Notes under the pieces: generated by a model
Databases searched by the model: none
Seen by the model: the letters and a program-made list of their open reading frames with translations, nothing else
What the model was told of the DNA's origin: nothing
Source of the DNA: Pseudomonas fragi
GTDB lineage: Bacteria > Pseudomonadota > Gammaproteobacteria > Pseudomonadales > Pseudomonadaceae
Direction of reading: 5' to 3'
Assembly: GCF_002269505.1 (NCBI RefSeq)
Contig: NZ_NQKQ01000014.1
Location: 61,147 to 125,146, forward strand
Length of the DNA: 64,000 nt
Shown here: positions 62,395 to 64,000 of the stretch, one piece after another
How positions within the stretch are numbered: position 1 is the stretch's first letter
Layout of the letters: the number at the start of each line of letters is the position of its first letter
Made by a program: the position numbers and the translations under genes

Positions 62395-63495
62395 ATGCAG
62401 CTGGGTAAAAAGATTTCAAATCTGGAAAAACTGGTCTGCAAAAACTATCGCTGGATTCACGCCACCCGCATCAGCCTGGCGTTCCTGATTACCTTTGTCG
62501 TCATCCGGTTTTTCAAGCTCGATGGTGCGTCATACGCCCTGATCACCATGCTGATTGTCATGGGGCCGCAGCCCTATTGGGGCAACGTCTTTTCCCGCGC
62601 GCTGCAACGTACCGGCGGCACAGTACTGGGCGCGCTGTCGGGTCTGGTGGCGCTGTATCTGGAAATGCATTCATTTGCCCTGATGCTGCTGTGGTGCGCG
62701 GTAATGATGTTTATCGCCGGTTACCTGACCCTGGGCAAACACCCCTACATGGCCCTGCTGATCGGGGCCACGCTGGCAGTGGTGAGTTGCGCCCCGCCCA
62801 ATGACATGGAATCTGCACTCACCCGCAGCGGCTATGTACTGGCCGGGTCTTTGCTGGCCATGCTCTACACCAGTATCTACCCGCAACGGGCCTACACCGA
62901 TCTGCGGATTAAATTCGGCGAAAGCCTGGGCAAGATCAACAGCCTGTACTCGCAGTATTTCTCCCCCCGGGTAGCCGAACGTCCCAATCTGGATGATCAG
63001 CTCAAGGATGAACTGGATGCGGTGATCAAGTTGCGCAACTACATCACTCCCGCCAGCAACGAGAGCAACCTCAAACCTCAGGTTTTCGAGTCCCTGCAAA
63101 CCCTGCACCGCAACATGCTGGCAACCATGAGCCTGATGATCGATGCGTACTGGTCATCACGGGAGAGCCACCTGCTGATCGAAAGCGAGCCTGCACTGAA
63201 CGGTCTGCACCAGTTGATCCCGCAAGCGCTCGAATCGCTGCAGAACAAATTGTGCATGGGCATTTCCAACAACCAGATCAGCGGTGAACTGCGCCAGAAA
63301 GCCCACGACCTCAAGGAGCTTGTACTCAAGAGCCTGGACGGCAAGATCACCGAAACGCCCTTTTATGCCTATGTCTGGCTAAGCCTGGAAATGCTCAGGC
63401 AACTGACTGAACTCAATGACCAGTTACATGCCGCGCTTTATCACTGCGGCCACAGGCATTTGTTCAAAAACGGCAAGTTGCCGGACGAAAAATAA
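62395..63495 (+). CDS. FUSC family membrane protein
   Basis: A 366-residue protein. The N-terminal half carries five or six hydrophobic helices (RISLAFLITFVVIRFF, SYALITMLIVMGPQPYWGNVFSRALQRTGGTVLGALSGLVAL, FALMLLWCAVMMFIAGYLTLG, YMALLIGATLAVVSCAPP, YVLAGSLLAMLYTSIYP), with the FUSC-type QRTGGTVLGALSG; the C-terminal half is soluble and helical. It is about half the length of AaeB/YccS proteins, so it is a single FUSC module. Aromatic-acid or fusaric-acid efflux is the family theme; the role here is unproven. Confidence 0.88.
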   Translation: MQLGKKISNLEKLVCKNYRWIHATRISLAFLITFVVIRFFKLDGASYALITMLIVMGPQPYWGNVFSRALQRTGGTVLGALSGLVALYLEMHSFALMLLWCAVMMFIAGYLTLGKHPYMALLIGATLAVVSCAPPNDMESALTRSGYVLAGSLLAMLYTSIYPQRAYTDLRIKFGESLGKINSLYSQYFSPRVAERPNLDDQLKDELDAVIKLRNYITPASNESNLKPQVFESLQTLHRNMLATMSLMIDAYWSSRESHLLIESEPALNGLHQLIPQALESLQNKLCMGISNNQISGELRQKAHDLKELVLKSLDGKITETPFYAYVWLSLEMLRQLTELNDQLHAALYHCGHRHLFKNGKLPDEK

Positions 63496-64000
63496 CGTTG
63501 CCTGCTCAGCTGATCTGAAGATCTTTAAGCGTTTAGATGACATATCGCACTAAAGATGAAGTTTTTTCAGCGTTAAAAGACGCTTTTATGGCCAGAAGCG
63601 TCTTTTAATAAACCCCTAAACAACTACTAACTATTTGTTTTATATTAATAAAAATAAATAAATCGGTTTTTGGTTTGGTGTCAACAGCCTCTGTGTCGCG
63701 CTCCGCAATCGCCTGGCCTGCCAAGAATTATGGTCTAGGCTCTGCTCGCACCCGTATTAATGGATTTGAACGGTTGAGCTTATGAAACGACAACAGGCAT
63801 TAAAAAACCCCACTCAAACGTCAACTCGCCTTCACACGTACCCGTCGTGTGAAGTGTTTTGCATGCGCGCACGCCTGAGCGGCACTCCAGAACTTTAATT
63901 CTTACCGCACTGTAGATAGGAGGGGCGGTCTCAAGGAACAAGTGCAACAGTCAGTTAATTTTTCTGAGCATGCTAATCACGAAACTGGGCATTCCCGCCT
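63496..64000. other. AT-rich gene-poor end of the window
   Basis: This 505-base stretch is richer in A and T than the rest. It contains the FUSC terminator, a perfect 9-base inverted repeat CTTCACACG/CGTGTGAAG (63830-63854) and one 38-codon frame (63782-63898) without a convincing ribosome site. No gene is called. Confidence 0.6.
63575..63606 (+). terminator. Rho-independent terminator of the FUSC gene
   Basis: AAAAGACGCTT and AAGCGTCTTTT form a perfect 11-base stem with a 10-base loop, ending in TTTTAATA, 80 bases after the FUSC stop. Confidence 0.8.

Noticed and set aside
1..64000. CRISPR arrays, transposases, rRNA genes
   Set aside because: No regularly spaced repeats, no transposase or integrase motifs and no rRNA sequence were seen; the only repeats are short extragenic palindromes and one 33-base coding repeat.

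Overview
The window is chromosomal DNA of a GC-rich gammaproteobacterium, almost certainly a Pseudomonas of the fluorescens lineage. Evidence: an amino acid aminotransferase divergent from uvrB; several copies of the short palindromic repeats typical of pseudomonads (GTGGGAGCGGGCTTGC and TGTAGTCGCTGCC types); an exported-type malate:quinone oxidoreductase; a FecIRA system. A vibrioferrin-type siderophore locus is present and no pyoverdine gene is seen, which would fit a non-fluorescent (P. fragi-like) member, but that is inference. No phage, transposase, integrase or CRISPR array was found.

Layout. (1) 1-13903: a catabolic island: SCP-x-type thiolase (cut by the window edge), DUF1302 outer-membrane protein, metallo-beta-lactamase-fold hydrolase, FATP-type acyl-CoA ligase, old yellow enzyme, SnoaL/NTF2-like protein and two SDRs on the minus strand; then an MFS carrier, a meta-cleavage-type alpha/beta hydrolase and a BaiCD/TMADH-type Fe-S flavin reductase on the plus strand. 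The gene set resembles CoA-dependent breakdown of an alicyclic or steroid/terpenoid-like compound and overlaps the toolbox of bile-acid bai operons. (2) 13948-16363: LysR regulator divergent from a two-subunit CoA-transferase (dhcAB/scoAB type). (3) 16391-18957: HxlR regulator/MFS pair and a RelE/HigA-type toxin-antitoxin pair. (4) 18959-35356: mixed metabolic and conserved hypothetical genes (MgtC, GlxA-type regulator, MocR regulator divergent from a threonine dehydratase, GNAT, YecA, CAP protein, mqo, DUF1289, dienelactone hydrolase, HAD phosphatase, shikimate dehydrogenase paralogue with an MHS transporter, coiled-coil protein). (5) 35415-45477: a single minus-strand operon for a vibrioferrin-like NIS siderophore (HpcH/HpaI aldolase, TonB receptor, pvsABCDE order) behind two good Fur boxes. 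(6) tRNA-Asn, aminotransferase, uvrB, RidA, MFS. (7) 51275-55347: fecA-fecR-fecI iron signalling, followed by an MHS transporter. (8) 56946-62079: tripartite EmrAB/OMF efflux operon with a LysR regulator. (9) 62080-64000: a candidate small RNA, a FUSC-family membrane protein and an AT-rich gene-poor end.

How the parts work together: regions 5 and 7 are two independent iron-citrate/carboxylate siderophore systems, one Fur-controlled and one with its own ECF sigma factor. Regions 1 and 2 can be joined as uptake (DUF1302 porin, MFS), CoA activation, reduction/dehydration and thiolytic or CoA-transfer steps, but the substrate is not visible in the sequence. Many intergenic gaps carry clean palindromes next to a regulator gene, and these are listed as operator candidates.
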